64,000 nucleotides of DNA from Bathynomus jamesi. Its lineage: Eukaryota; Arthropoda; Malacostraca; Isopoda; Cirolanidae. The translations under genes were made by a program, and so were the position numbers. Below the pieces are notes generated by a model, which was not told the DNA's origin, searched no databases, and saw only the letters and a program-made list of their open reading frames with translations. Positions 1 to 10,484 of the stretch are shown here, piece after piece (the stretch's first letter is position 1; each line of letters opens with the position of its first letter). The DNA lies in contig JAJOZX010005801.1 in the NCBI GenBank assembly GCA_023014485.1, positions 123,501 to 187,500 of the forward strand, read 5' to 3'.

Positions 1-2
1 AC

Positions 3-443
3 TTCGAAAGTTTTTCACCGAAGTTTGGCCCTGAGGTCAACCTTCAATTAGCGTTCCCACGATACCACAAGGGACTTCACGATCAAAGCTGGGCACTTGC
101 GGGTTTTTTTGCGGTACTGCGGTACTACCGCACTACCAAACCGGTACCGCATAACGCAGTACCGCAAAGGATCGCTGAAAGTACAGCCTGTACTTTCAGC
201 GATCCTTTGCGGTACTGCGTTATGCGGTACCGGTTTGGTAGTGCGGTAGTACAGCAGTACCGCAGTACCGCAAAAAAACCGCAAGTGCCCAGCTTTGTTC
301 ACGATACAGCTGAATTTTTAATTCAGTCCTGCAAATACGGTACTGAAAACGTCTCTCAGTTAGAGGCCTACACACATTTCATCACCTATTTCAAAGAAAG
401 TTTTCCTCCAGTCATTCAGTGGAGATCATGTTCACATCTTTAA
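3..443 (+). pseudogene. Unidentified reading frame split by a MITE
   Basis: Reading from base 3, 27 codons are open up to base 83. If the MITE (84-297) and one copy of its 8-bp duplication are removed, the same frame continues at 306 and stays open to a TAA at 441-443. Together that is about 72 codons with no stop. The residues just after the junction include the order TAEFLIQSCKYG. I do not recognise the protein. It could be an exon or part of an older element; the left edge of the window hides its beginning. What is seen is the open frame restored by excision; a coding role is inference. Confidence 0.4.
84..297. mobile_element. Palindromic hAT-type MITE with 8-bp duplication
   Basis: A 214-bp near-perfect inverted repeat beginning CAAAGCTGGGCACTTGCGG and ending in its complement, rich in GCGGTAC motifs and centred near 190. 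It is flanked by the exact direct repeat TTCACGAT (76-83 and 298-305). An 8-bp duplication with short inverted ends is the hallmark of hAT-superfamily non-autonomous elements. No coding capacity is evident. Confidence 0.88.
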
Positions 444-1199
444 CTTAGTGAAAGTGCTCTTGTGAATAGGCTCACATTCGCCTTTAGACTATCTAATTCG
501 GTGATTTTTCAACTGCGATGAGGCTCCCGCATTACTTTCTTTCGCCTATTGTAATTTGCTGAAGGAAGACTCTCTTTACTGGCCTAGAACCGTGACAAGC
601 CCTCTTTGCTAAACTTCCGTCTAAAGCTCTGTATAAGGACCCCATCGCTTGCTATAAACGATTCGATTTTCTCGTGTTTGTGTATATAAAATTCGTATGT
701 CATTTATTGAGCTAACGATCATTATGTTATTGTACCTTTTAATGTAACTTACTATCTGTTGTTGCAGTTTGACATTGTGTTCTTATACTGACAATTAATT
801 CAAAGTTGGTCAAGCGGTTTTAGATTCAATGCCTTTTGTATAAGTACCACCTCATATTGTATTAATCACTGCACTTCTCTTTTACTGTAATGAACATTTA
901 ATTCAAGCAATTCAATCATATTATCAATGCACATTCACTTTCACCAATTGTAACGTTATTCACTGTAAACATTTATTTGTTTTGATAATTGAAAGAAAAA
1001 GCTGCGCAGTCTATTCTTTTTCCTCGTCGATTGAAAAACCAACTGGTGAACCCAAATAATCGACTAATTAATTATTAAATTACCTCGTTAACCCTAACTA
1101 CAGCCTATTTCCAAATTTAGGGGCCTACATGGGTGGTGCCTATAACTAGGGTGCTCCATATACATATAGTATATACACACACACCTTGCTTTACCTTTA
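444..1199. other. No gene recognised
   Basis: AT-rich sequence with no long open frame and no repeat I can identify. The LINE remnant starts just beyond it. Confidence 0.5.
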
Positions 1200-1218
1200 G
1201 AAGTTTATGAACGACAGT

Positions 1219-1480
1219 TCAGGATTGACCTAAGGTCGACCCATCTGCAGCATTCCGGCTCATTTGCGGGGTTTGGTAGAGGAGGAAATTGGTTCCCACT
1301 CTCCTCCTGCCCTCGTAGCCAGCCATGCATAACTGGTCAGGGACTTTGTAAAAGAATCTGTCCAGGTTGGTGTGCCGGAGGTTCCTCAGTTCTTTAGGCA
1401 AAAAATTAGAGAATTTTGGGCCTCATATTCTGAGGGGACTTTCTATCTTCATTTTCATGGTCTCCTTTCTTGCCGCAGCT
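1219..1480 (-). pseudogene. CR1-like LINE ORF2, C-terminal remnant
   Basis: The minus-strand frame contains LPKELRNLRHTNLDRFFYK and a following GYEGRRR stretch. It aligns with the C-terminal tail of the sister LINEs (LFNQLPKDLRNTKG, then VPGYVRWRAQ) at 35850-36060 and 48975-49130. This is the region past the RT palm and thumb. It is degenerate and short. Confidence 0.65.
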
Positions 1481-2159
1481 GGGACAGTACATAAATCAGT
1501 CTCTTCTCTCATTCTAGTGTGATTCTATTTTGTTTTTATGGTTAGGGACACATTCTTAGAGTATTTTCCATATATATATTATTGTGTACTCTTCGCGTCT
1601 TCTTTCCAGAGAGTAGTTTCAGGGATTATAGTCACGACCATTTCGTTCCCTATATCTTGTACGTAAAGTCCTTTGTATGGCTTCTATGTTTGCAATGTCT
1701 CGTTTATTGTATAGGTTTGTGAGTACTCAGCAATACTCAGTTATATATAGGACTAAACTCGTCCATAATTTTAGCATGATGATTGCTTCTCTGCTGTGGA
1801 AACTCCTCCAGATAATTCCCATTACTTTTCTAACTGTTGTAATTTTAATGTTATAGTGCACTCTGAATTATGCATCCGATGGCATTCTTACTCCAAGATC
1901 CTTGACTTGTGGGTTTGGTGTGGTGTTTGGCTTGCAAAGTTTTGTACCCTTTATTCTGCATCACCTTGTTGTTGCCATATCTTAGAAGATGGAATTTTCT
2001 TCATTGAACCTCATATTGTTGTCTTCCACCGCTTGAATAATGTTTCATTGTCATTTTGTAATTTACGTCACATTCGTTTGATATTTCCTTGCATATTTTG
2101 TGTCAATCACTGGGCACGATACAATACTGTCATTAATATCTGTATCAATGTCTTCAATG

Positions 2160-2694
2160 TAGGGATGTACCGAATACTAAACCTCATCGAATACTGAATA
2201 TTCGGTGCAAAACTATTCGGTCTATTACTGAATATTAGTTTTATTTGGGTTATTAGGCGTCATTGTAAAAAATTGAATTGAATTATTGTCAGAGCTCTTA
2301 TAAGAATACAAAAGAATTTAAATTTTACAATTCTCCATCTTCTCCCGCACGCGGGTAGGCTAGGAAAGCGTTAACTGCCGATTTTCATGAAAAAATCTAC
2401 TTGCCTTAAATTTCAATTATTAGGTTTTGTTTTTGTAGTAATTATTATTATTGCCTGCTCCTTTATTTTTCTTTTTGTAAGGTTATTACTTATTAGTATC
2501 ACTATACCAAGTTGAATTTGTTTGTAATTATTCTTTGAAATAAAAAAATACATTCTAAGTTCCATTTCCTAAATCACGTTATTTACCATAATTATCAACT
2601 ATTCGGTATTCGGTTAAAAACATATTGAAACTATTCGGCCGAATACCGAATATCTTCATTTTTTGCCGAATACAGAATATTCGGTACATCCCTA
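2160..2694. mobile_element. MITE with TAGGGATGTACCGAATA ends
   Basis: A 535-bp element starts TAGGGATGTACCGAATA and ends in the complement (TATTCGGTACATCCCTA). ATTCGG/CCGAAT motifs repeat inside both ends. The ends resemble widespread hAT-type MITEs. Bases flanking it agree only over ATG (2157-2159, 2695-2697), so the duplication is either 3 bp or decayed. It lies inside LINE copy 1. Confidence 0.72.
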
Positions 2695-2815
2695 ATGCGC
2701 TCATTATTATAAACAGCAAAGGAGCTAATACTGTATCTTGGGGGACAGAGCTGACAACTTTTGAGACTTCAAATTTGATTCCATTTACAACCACTCTTTG
2801 TGTTCTTTGAGTCAG
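2695..2815 (-). pseudogene. LINE RT fragment
   Basis: The minus frame reads VSSVPQDTVLAPLLFIIM, matching the conserved PQGTVLAPLLF motif of the sister LINE RTs (near 36860 and 49890). The conserved Gly is replaced by Asp. The frame breaks where the MITE at 2160-2694 begins. Confidence 0.7.
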
Positions 2816-2888
2816 AAATTTAAATATTCACCGTCCCAGCTTCCCAGTAATTCCTGTATTTTTTAAGTTTGTGTGCTATAATTCCATG

Positions 2889-3443
2889 CAGTGGCGTAGC
2901 TACGGGGAGCCAGTGGAGCAGTTTGCTCCAGACGCAAGCCCCGAAGGGGTACTGTTGTAAGTGAATTTGGACTGCCACCTAGGTGTATGATGCACCGTGC
3001 CTGGAGTCGGTTATATTTGTTTTATAATTTTATACTTATTTTGTTTTATATAAATGATGCATGCCTCGTATTCCTTATTTTACCAGTGACGGTCGCTACT
3101 GCGGAAAGAAGTTTTTCGAAACTTAAGTTCATCAAGACCTACTTGCGAAATTCAATGTCCTGGCACCGATTAAATGCATTAGCAGTTCTGTCTATCGAAC
3201 GTCAAAAGGCGAGACAACTCGATTTGGATACTATGATTGACCAAAGCACGAAAAGGCATGTTTTAGAACTTGAAATTATGAAACGTGTGCCAAGCAGGTG
3301 GTGCTTTGTATGGAATATAACTTATAAGCTTATAAAGCTACCTACTTGATACTCGTACATGTTATGTATGGTGATATATGTATGTTTATGGGGACGTTTT
3401 GAAATTCTTGCTCCAGGGCGCCGAAAACCTACCTATGCCATTG
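2889..3443 (+). mobile_element. Internally deleted hAT element with transposase C-terminus
   Basis: A 555-bp element starting CAGTGGCGTAGCTACGG, flanked by the exact 8-bp repeat ATTCCATG (2881-2888, 3444-3451). The plus frame 2987-3349 contains LPVTVATAERSFSKLK, then TYLRNSMSWHRLNALAVLSIE. This is the hAT C-terminal dimerisation region, with the conserved ATAERSFS and the SIE helix, as seen in ZMYM1-like hAT proteins. The RNase H core is missing, so it cannot be autonomous. Confidence 0.88.
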
Positions 3444-3479
3444 ATTCCATGATCACATTTATCGAAGGCATTAGTTAGG

Positions 3480-3578
3480 TATCGAAGGCGTAGCTAGGTT
3501 TTCGGGGAGCGAGTGGATAAGTTTACTTCAGACGCAAGTCCCAAAAGGGCACTGTCGTAAGTGAATTTGAACTCCACC
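3480..3578 (+). mobile_element. Solo left end of the same hAT family
   Basis: About 95 bp starting GGCGTAGCTAGG and including AGACGCAAGTCCC match the left end of the hAT element at 2889, but no right end follows. On one side the LINE reads (N)AFDKCDH (RT middle); on the other it reads the RT N-terminus, so roughly 100 or more RT codons are missing across this fragment. It looks like the scar of an insertion plus deletion. Confidence 0.65.
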
Positions 3579-3866
3579 ATTTAATGGAAGTGGGATTTGT
3601 CCTGCGTCGAGTGATTTTCTGCATTGTTTGTATAGAGGGTTGGCAATACTCTCTTTACACTTCTTCAGAAACGCGGCACTCCATGTATCTCGCACTGGTG
3701 ACGAATTTTCTCGTATTTGTAACAGCACCTTAGTTATTTTTCCTTCCAAGAACTCTAAATTTATTAGTAGATTCGTGTCCGAACTTGTTCTTGGGTGATT
3801 TGTATCTATGTCAAAGAATTCATCCGGATTTTCAACATTTTTCTCGGACGTAGGGATGCTAAACAC
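3579..3866 (-). pseudogene. LINE ORF2, start of RT domain
   Basis: The minus frame AAFLKKCKESIANPLYKQC followed by RKSLDAGQIP aligns with TLIKNCKNAIAEPLYWIWRRSLDTGEIP of the sister LINE at 37380-37320. This is the N-terminal finger region of the RT. The frame is truncated at the hAT fragment. Confidence 0.65.
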
Positions 3867-4240
3867 AGAGTTAAACTGTTACTTAAGCAGTTCGTTCACT
3901 TTTTCTAGGTCATTTATGTATTCGGGCGCCCTGTCTTTTAACAGACCAATACTCTCTTTACACTGCATTTTTTCATTTCACAAACGTGTACAAGTATTTT
4001 GGTTATTTTTTGTTTCCTGCTACCTTGTTTTCCTCCTCGTTTGTTTCATGGATGAATGTTTGTTTTAGGTCCACTTCTATTTCACATATTTCTTTCTAGT
4101 TTAAGTCTCCTTACTTTGGTGGATATTTTTCACGGTTTGTTTTCGTTGTCTAAATAGTGTCCTGATTTTTTTCTCGAGCGTGCTACGTTTTCTTTTTTGT
4201 TTCTTCGGAACATGTTTCAGCAACATACTGTAGATTTAAT

Positions 4241-5500
4241 TTAATTTTCTATTATACTGTACATAGTATTTTTGGAGTCTTCTCGTGAAGTAGCAATTCC
4301 CAATTTGCTTTCTTTAATTAAGTCCTCATTTTCACTTTCCCTATCCACTTTCTTTGAATTTATATTTAAACCTTCAAATATTTCTTCTAACTCTCTAGGA
4401 TGCATTTTTGGACCTTTGATTGCTAACTTTAATTGCATATCGAGTAGGTTATGGTCGGAGAAATTTGCGTGCATTACCTTTTCATTTATTATTATCTCAT
4501 TGTTAATTGTCAAAATTACAAAATTAAATCCGAAACGTTCTCTTTTCTAGTGGCTTCACAGATTTTTTGGGTAAGTGCATAATGTTCCATAATGTCTAAT
4601 AGCATTATTGCCTGGGTTCTATCAACTTTTGTAATGTCACCATGAAACTTCTCAACATGCAGTATATAACTTCATAATTTTTCTTCCCTGTTATGAATGG
4701 AAAGTTACGTAAAATGCCCTAAAATTAAACAGTTTGGTGCTGCGGTTTTAAGTGACTTTAATACGTGTTCTATTTCATTTGTAACGACTTGGAATTCGCT
4801 TTTAGTGGCGGTTAGTGGTCTGTACACGTTCTTAATAATGGTCAACACACAATTTTTAATTGACAAAAAAATACATGCCTTTACCTAATTTTGATATGCT
4901 GATTCCAAATATGCCGTAAAAAGGTTTCTATCACGTGTAGATATCGAGTTACAGCCTTCATTAAATTAATAGGTCATTTTTACTATGCGAGAGGAAATCA
5001 GGTAGCACACGACACTTTCCACATAAGAAATCTAACTAAATTCTGTCTGTACTGACGATTTCATGATTTCACGATTTCATGATTTCATGATTTTGAAATG
5101 TAATCCACTTTGTGTGTATTCTAAAGATGTGTTCCATTTTATGTGAAATAAAAACAATCGTAAGTTTATAGAAAACTGCTCATATCTGAAAATTTTGTCA
5201 GTATCGTAACTAAAAATCTAGACGTGATAAAGAATTTTGAGTATTACCACTGAAATCAGCATGTCCAAATTAACAGTGAAAATTCTTTTGTGTCAGTTAA
5301 AGACAAAAAGTTGAAAATCGTTGTCTATCGTAATGATTTGGTTCAGTTCTTTTACTTCTAAAATAAAAATTTCGACTGTGTTGTTTTAGTATTTGTTTAC
5401 CTTCAATTCACATGTGACTGTATTTTTCGTGCAAATGCAACAGCTTTCTCCTTTTCTAGCAAATCTATCTGCCGTGTACATGTTGTAGTTCTGTATTCCT
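4241..5500 (-). pseudogene. LINE ORF2, endonuclease remnant
   Basis: The minus frame near 4513-4241 (HANFSDHNLLDMQLKLAIKG) matches the endonuclease C-terminal SDHN motif and the linker of the sister copies (ISDHNIIEITTNIK). The rest of the apurinic-type endonuclease toward 5500 is too broken to trace. Confidence 0.5.
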
Positions 5501-5699
5501 ATTTCAGTGTCTTCCATTTACAAGGTTAAAAAATGTTAGTGCTCGGTTTACCTGGATAATGAACGTTTTCTGGTTGGTTCCTGTTCGGTGTTATTGGGCA
5601 AGCCGTTGGGAATACTGGAGAAGCGGCCCTCAATGCCATTGCGGTTGCTGAATTAACGGTGGGTGGTGTGAACAGGAGGGTGGTGTGCGTATTGCTAAG

Positions 5700-6333
5700 G
5701 TACATATGTCTGCGGAGTTCGGTCTTTTCTCATTAAAAGGGACAGCTGTTTTTTTAGCGTTCTTACTTTTAAAAAGTACTTCCTTGGCTCTGTTTTTACT
5801 TCATTATTTGGTGTTTGAGTTGTTATTTCTATTCCTCTTCTTTGAGTACCCTTAATGTGAAAATACGGGTACTCCACATTTAGACATTTTTCTCCCTAAC
5901 TGATTGCTACTATTTTCACCCTTCAATACGTAGACAATTTCCCCTCTACCTGCAATTCCCACTCATCATGTAGAAACATCTTTTATAGTAATTATTTATG
6001 CATCCAGAGCCATATTTACACGAACCTGTTTCGTAATATTCGCGTGAATATTTCTTAGGAGTCCTGTGGTATTCAATTTCTTTCTTTTGTTCTAGCCCCA
6101 CCACTTCTCTACTCGATGTTTTTTTAACTTTTGGTGTGCTTTCGTTTTTAGTCATGTTTTCTTTCTTGTGCAGGGGGTATTTCTTCGACTGAAGTTACTT
6201 CTGCACCTCCCCCTAGTGAGTTCCCCTCGGTGTCCTGAGTCCCATTTTCATTTGTGTCGGTGTTTTGTCTCGTTTCCCGTCTTTCTGTTGGTGAATTTGT
6301 TGTAATCGTTTCTCCCACTGCAATATTCTCCAT
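5700..6333 (-). pseudogene. LINE ORF1 with CCCH zinc fingers
   Basis: The frame beginning at 6333 (MENIAVGETITT) runs to about 6148. The continuing frame has YYETGSCKYGSGCINNY and CFYMMSGNCR, degraded C-x8-C-x5-C-x3-H fingers like those at 39080-39320. It is the likely nucleic-acid-binding ORF1 of the LINE. Several frameshifts are present. Confidence 0.6.
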
Positions 6334-6692
6334 TTTCCGTTCCCATTTGTATTATTTGTCTGGTTTTCACGCACTTGACGCACACGAAGCCATAAAAACC
6401 AATGATTTTGTTATTCGGTCATCATTTTCTTGTCCTTCTTGCCTAAGTTTATGCATTCATAATGCTTAAATGTATTGCAGAGAATGCATTTTAAACCAGT
6501 GGTCTGGTCCTCTTATTTTCGCGGTTGCAGAGTGGTACGCGGCGCATTCCATAAAACATAATTCATCTCTATTCAACTTTCTGGATTTACAGCAACTTAC
6601 ACATTTTTTCGCACATTTTGCCATTGTTTTGGTTTACTTTCCTCCTCTTTTCCGCTTTACTGATGCACACCTACAAGGAAAAATGAAAAGCG

Positions 6693-6738
6693 ATTCCAAG
6701 ACCTTTCGTGTATTCAACAATACATCTCGTCAGGGAAT
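6693..6738 (-). ncRNA. Candidate minimal type I hammerhead ribozyme
   Basis: Read on the minus strand: stem I strand ATTCC, core CTGACGA, a stem-loop TGTATT/GTTG/AATACA, then CGAAA, a short GGTCTT, and GGAAT pairing back to ATTCC. This is the order stem I, CUGANGA, stem II, GAAA, minimal stem III with cleavage triplet, stem I. Minimal hammerheads are known in Penelope-like elements. Activity is inference. Confidence 0.5.
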
Positions 6739-6864
6739 GAAGGAAAAAATGCAAGAAGCCGGAAATTTATTTCTCCGTACAACGTGAACATGATTTTTTC
6801 CTCATCCCTCCTCACTATTTTGTTTACGTTGTATATATATATATTCGGCTCGCATTTTCCATTC

Positions 6865-6910
6865 ATTCCCCGACGAGATGTATTGTTGAATACACGAAAG
6901 GTCTTGGAAT
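6865..6910 (+). ncRNA. Hammerhead-like motif, second arm
   Basis: This is the inverted partner of the motif at 6693-6738. It has the same stems, but the core reads CCGACGA, a T-to-C change at an invariant position, so it is probably less active or inactive. Confidence 0.4.
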
Positions 6911-7005
6911 CGCTTTTCATTTTTCCTTGTAAGTGTGCATCATTTATTTACTCGTATTTCACGTGTTTCATTGTAAAATTTACACTATATATACTGTATA
7001 TACAC

Positions 7006-7116
<111 letters not shown>

Positions 7117-7362
7117 TATACGAAACGAAAACAAGAAGAAATCATTTCGTTAACAAGTTTGTCAGATAAAAATAGTTGCAATATGATTACGAAAAGCTGA
7201 TTTTTCTTTAAAGTGTTTTTCGTTCCAAACCATTCGGTTTCAAAGAGCAAAACTCCTTTTTGTTACAAAAAATGAAGTTTGCTTTTAACGTCTTTGAAAA
7301 CCTTATTATCGGTGATGATGGAAAATAAAACAAAAATATTGAGACTGAAACGGAGAGATGAA

Positions 7363-7363
<1 letters not shown>

Positions 7364-7414
<51 letters not shown>

Positions 7415-7425
7415 ATATATATACA
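7364..7425. repeat. (TA)n microsatellite
   Basis: An interrupted TA run that forms the left flank of the hAT element at 7426. Confidence 0.9.
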
Positions 7426-8029
7426 CAGGGCCGCCAAGAGTTGCCACGGGCCCCGGGTAAGGATTGGTATATGGGCCCCCCCTGTTTACTCAGTATTTTT
7501 TATTATGAATATTTTTTATGTACATAACAAGCAAACTGATTATATGTCCAAGTCACTATTCAGAACATACAATATGAATAAACATCTCGGAAGAAAATGA
7601 CCATTTTATTTTTCGAATCAATTATATTCAGTCTATCACCATACAATTTACAAATGCAGTCCATGCAGGTAAGACAATTGTTTACTGCAACATTTTCATA
7701 ATTAGAAGCGTACTTTCTTTGCCTTCTCTCTAGCAAAGTTGTAAATGATTCTGATGAAATTTAAAGGACGGGCTAACAGGCTTTCGATTACAATGGTTCT
7801 CAGAGCTTTCAATCGGTCTTGGGCATTGGTGAACCGCAGATAATATTTTATCTGCTTCAGTTTGACTATGATAATCTCTATAAAATGTATGTTCATTAAT
7901 TATATTTCCTGTCTGTTATTTAATCAATTGCTTTAGTAATATTTTAAGATTTTATCCCCCCTCTTTCCGGACCCTCTAGAGGTCCGGGCCCCGGGGATTT
8001 ATCCCGGCTTCCCCGCCCTCTCGGCGGCC

Positions 8030-8032
<3 letters not shown>
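7426..8032 (-). mobile_element. Internally deleted hAT element
   Basis: The ends are CAGGGCCGCCAAGAG and the near complement CTCTCGGCGGCCCT, with GGGCCCCGGG subterminal on both sides. Flanks are 7-of-8 matched TA-rich octamers. The minus frame 7702-7896 has RLKALRTIVIESLLARPLNF ending in KAKKVRF. It resembles the hAT C-terminal dimerisation tail, where helices such as RLNSLAMLSIE and an ASSKARKVRF-type end are usual. No catalytic region remains. Confidence 0.72.

Positions 8033-8103
<71 letters not shown>
8033..8103. repeat. (TA)n microsatellite
   Basis: About 70 bp of pure TA separate the hAT element from the Penelope-like palindrome. Confidence 0.95.
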
Positions 8104-8106
<3 letters not shown>

Positions 8107-8119
8107 GGAAGCGTAACTT

Positions 8120-9513
8120 AGCGAGGAATAGGAGGACGAAAAGATGGTACATGTTTATTAACAGACGTTTCGGAAAAATTCAATTTCCATCATCAGTGCT
8201 GAAAATTTTAAAACAAGTAAAAATAAATAAGTATAATAAATAAACGAACAACAAATTAAAATGGCGCAACAATTAGCGAGAATCAAAAACAAGTTACAAT
8301 GTATATTAAATTAAAAGATTAAAAGTTAAATGATATAAAGAATAAAAGTATGGATTATAAGTAAAATATAAAATGGTTTAGGTAGAACAGAATTGTAAAA
8401 TTACTTACAATTAGCGAAAATTAAAAGCAAGTTGCAATATGTATTAAATTAAAAGATTAAAAGTTAAATGATATAAAGTATAAAAGTATGGATGAAAAGT
8501 AAAATATAAAATGGTTTAAGTGAAACAGAATTGTAAAATTTCTTACCAGATTGTAATGAGACTAATTATACAGAAGGTTGGGAATGGTTGCCTGTTGAAA
8601 GAATTCCATTGGGACGATGGAGCCGGGCGGAGTGATAGTGGATTTCTTTTGAAAGTTTATTTGGCAATGTTTAAATTGAAAGCGGAACTGTAATCGTTGA
8701 GGGTTGGCTGGATACTAAGGATGTAAAGGGACTCAAGTATGCGGAGGTCGATTAGTTGGTTGGCTGAGTTGATAATTTTGAAATTGGAGGAAAGTAACGG
8801 GTGGTTGTGGAGGTGGCAGTGATCCCTTATTGCAGATTTGGAGGGTTTGTTCAGGGGCTGTGAAGTTATTGTAGAGATCCCACGATGCTCGTCCACTCTT
8901 GTTTGATATTGGCGGATGGTACTGCCAATATAGTTCGCTTTGCAGCGAACACAATCAAAAGCGTAGATAGTGGACGAAGCAAGTGGCTGGGGTGTTTTTT
9001 CTTTATGGTTGAGGTAGGATTTGATACTATTGTTGTTGGTAAAAGCGAAATGAAATTTAATTTGGGGGTAAAGCGGCGTGAGTAAGAGACGGAGTTCTGA
9101 GATTATTTATGGCTAATATGGTCATAATAAGGGAATGAAAAATATTGTACGTCTTTTTTAACAGTAGGAATTTTAAGGGGGGGTTGATAGATATTATTAA
9201 GAAAATTTCTGATTAAAGACTGTAACAGATGTTTTGGGAAAGAGTTATTAATGCTGAAGTTAAGGATTAACTCTATTTCATGGTGAAAAGATAAGTACGA
9301 GGAGCAAAGATGGTAGGCACGGTGGATTAAAATTTTAATACTGTTTATTTTATATAGCAAAGGGATGTGGCTTAGGAAATTAGTACCCAGGCCTGTGTAC
9401 GTGGGTTTTCGATATATAGAAGTGCTAAATTTGTTGTTTTGTTTAGTTATTGTAATATCTAGGAAAGGAAGGGTGTTGTTGGATTCGTCTTCTTTGGTGA
9501 ACTTAATATTTTT
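8120..9513 (-). mobile_element. Penelope-like element, left inverted arm
   Basis: A 1,394-bp arm is the inverted near-copy of 9627-11020. On the minus strand it encodes the C-terminal part of a Penelope-like protein, from the LPFLD segment through the GIY-YIG nuclease, followed by an AT-rich 3' region with a hammerhead-like motif (8158-8202). Differences between the arms are few, for example a 1-base deletion near 9107 that creates a stop. It is flanked by TA runs. Confidence 0.85.
8158..8202 (-). ncRNA. Hammerhead-like motif, left Penelope arm
   Basis: Mirror of 10938-10982, with core CTGATGA, a GGAAA/TTTCC stem and GAAACGTC. One base in stem I differs from the right arm (TCAGCA instead of TTAGCA) and weakens pairing. 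Confidence 0.45.
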
Positions 9514-9534
9514 GCCCCACTCATTATAAATCAC
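8657..9534 (-). pseudogene. Penelope-like RT end and GIY-YIG nuclease, broken copy
   Basis: Minus frames 9534-9103 (KNIKFTKEDESNNTLPFLDI, then SIYRKPTYTGLG) and 8896-8657 (VDEHRGISTITSQPLNKPS) are the same protein as the open plus copy at 9540-10484. A 1-base deletion near 9107 puts a TAA after DHISHK. The RT palm motif YVDD is absent because the arm stops at 9513. Confidence 0.8.
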
Positions 9535-9539
9535 GCCTA

Positions 9540-10484
9540 TATAAAAGATACGTTGATGACACCTTTCTCCTTTTTCACAATGCCAACCACGCCCCCCTTT
9601 TTCTTAACTACATTAATTCCCAACATAAAAATATTAAGTTCACCAAAGAAGACGAATCCAACAACACCCTTCCTTTCCTAGATATTACAATAACTAAACA
9701 AAACAACAAATTTAGCACTTCTATATATCGAAAACCCATGTACACAGGCCTGGGTATTAATTTCCTAAGCCACATCCCTTTGCTATATAAAATAAACAGT
9801 ATTAAAATTTTAATCCACCGTGCCTACCATCTTTGCTCCTCGTACTTATCTTTTCACCATGAAATAGAGTTAATCCTTAACTTCAGCATTAATAACTCTT
9901 TCCCAAAACATCTGTTACAGTCTTTAACCAGAAATTTTCTTAATAATATCTATCAACCCCCCCTTAAAATTCCTACTGTTAAAAAAGACGTACAATATTT
10001 TTCATTCCCTTATTATGACCATATTAGCCATAAAATACTCTCAGAACTCCGTCTCTTACTCACGCCGCTTTACCCCCAAATTAAATTTCATTTCGCTTTT
10101 ACCAACAACAATAGTATCAAATCCTACCTCAACCATAAAGAAAAAACACCCCAGCCACTTGCTTCGTCCACTATCTACGCTTTTGATTGTGTTCGCTGCA
10201 AAGCGAACTATATTGGCAGTACCATCCGCCAATATCAAACAAGAGTGGACGAGCATCGTGGGATCTCTACAATAACTTCACAGCCCCTGAACAAACCCTC
10301 CAAATCTGCAATAAGGGATCACTGCCACCTCCACAACCACCCGTTACTTTCCTCCAATTTCAAAATTATCAACTCAGCCAACCAACTAATCGACCTCCGC
10401 ATACTTGAGTCCATTTACATCCTTAGTATCCAGCCAACCCTCAACGATTACAGTTCCGCTTTCAATTTAAACATTGCCAAATAA
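9540..10484 (+). CDS. Penelope-like element protein, 5'-truncated
   Basis: The frame is open from at least 9540 to the TAA after FNLNIAK at 10484, about 314 codons. It begins with YKRYVDDTFLLF, the RT catalytic YVDD, then LPFLDITI and YRKPMYTG, conserved in Penelope-like RT thumbs. It ends with a GIY-YIG nuclease: a Cys pair in FDCVRCKANYIGSTIRQY, then R and EHRG. The fingers and most of the palm are missing, so this is a 5'-truncated copy with no start codon of its own. Such proteins copy element RNA by target-primed reverse transcription; the nuclease nicks the target. The truncation coincides with the inversion junction. Confidence 0.85.
   Translation, partial: YKRYVDDTFLLFHNANHAPLFLNYINSQHKNIKFTKEDESNNTLPFLDITITKQNNKFSTSIYRKPMYTGLGINFLSHIPLLYKINSIKILIHRAYHLCSSYLSFHHEIELILNFSINNSFPKHLLQSLTRNFLNNIYQPPLKIPTVKKDVQYFSFPYYDHISHKILSELRLLLTPLYPQIKFHFAFTNNNSIKSYLNHKEKTPQPLASSTIYAFDCVRCKANYIGSTIRQYQTRVDEHRGISTITSQPLNKPSKSAIRDHCHLHNHPLLSSNFKIINSANQLIDLRILESIYILSIQPTLNDYSSAFNLNIAK

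Larger units (their letters stand above)
1200..6340 (-). mobile_element. Old CR1-like LINE, copy 1, carrying nested insertions
   Basis: Pieces of one non-LTR retrotransposon lie in the correct order on the minus strand: ORF1 near 6333-5700, endonuclease near 5500-4241, RT start 3866-3579, RT middle 3480-3444, RT 2815-2695, and the C-terminal tail 1480-1219. The family is the same as the better copies at 35796-39690 and 48837-62946. It is full of stops and frameshifts. It is interrupted by a MITE (2160-2694), a hAT element (2889-3443) and a stray hAT end (about 3480-3578). It is the most decayed of the three copies, so probably the oldest. Confidence 0.75.
6655..6945. repeat. Inverted repeat with hammerhead-like motifs in both arms
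   Basis: Arms of about 86 bp (6666-6751 and 6852-6938) are inverted copies carrying GTGTATTCAACAATACATC. They flank about 100 bp of unrelated sequence. Each arm contains a minimal hammerhead-type core (see 6693-6738 and 6865-6910). The layout resembles the terminal repeats of Penelope-like elements, without any coding part. Confidence 0.65.

Noticed and set aside
8885..10256. Repeated 66-codon frames at 8885-9085 and 10056-10256
   Set aside because: Antisense shadows of the Penelope-like GIY-YIG coding region, identical because the arms are inverted copies.
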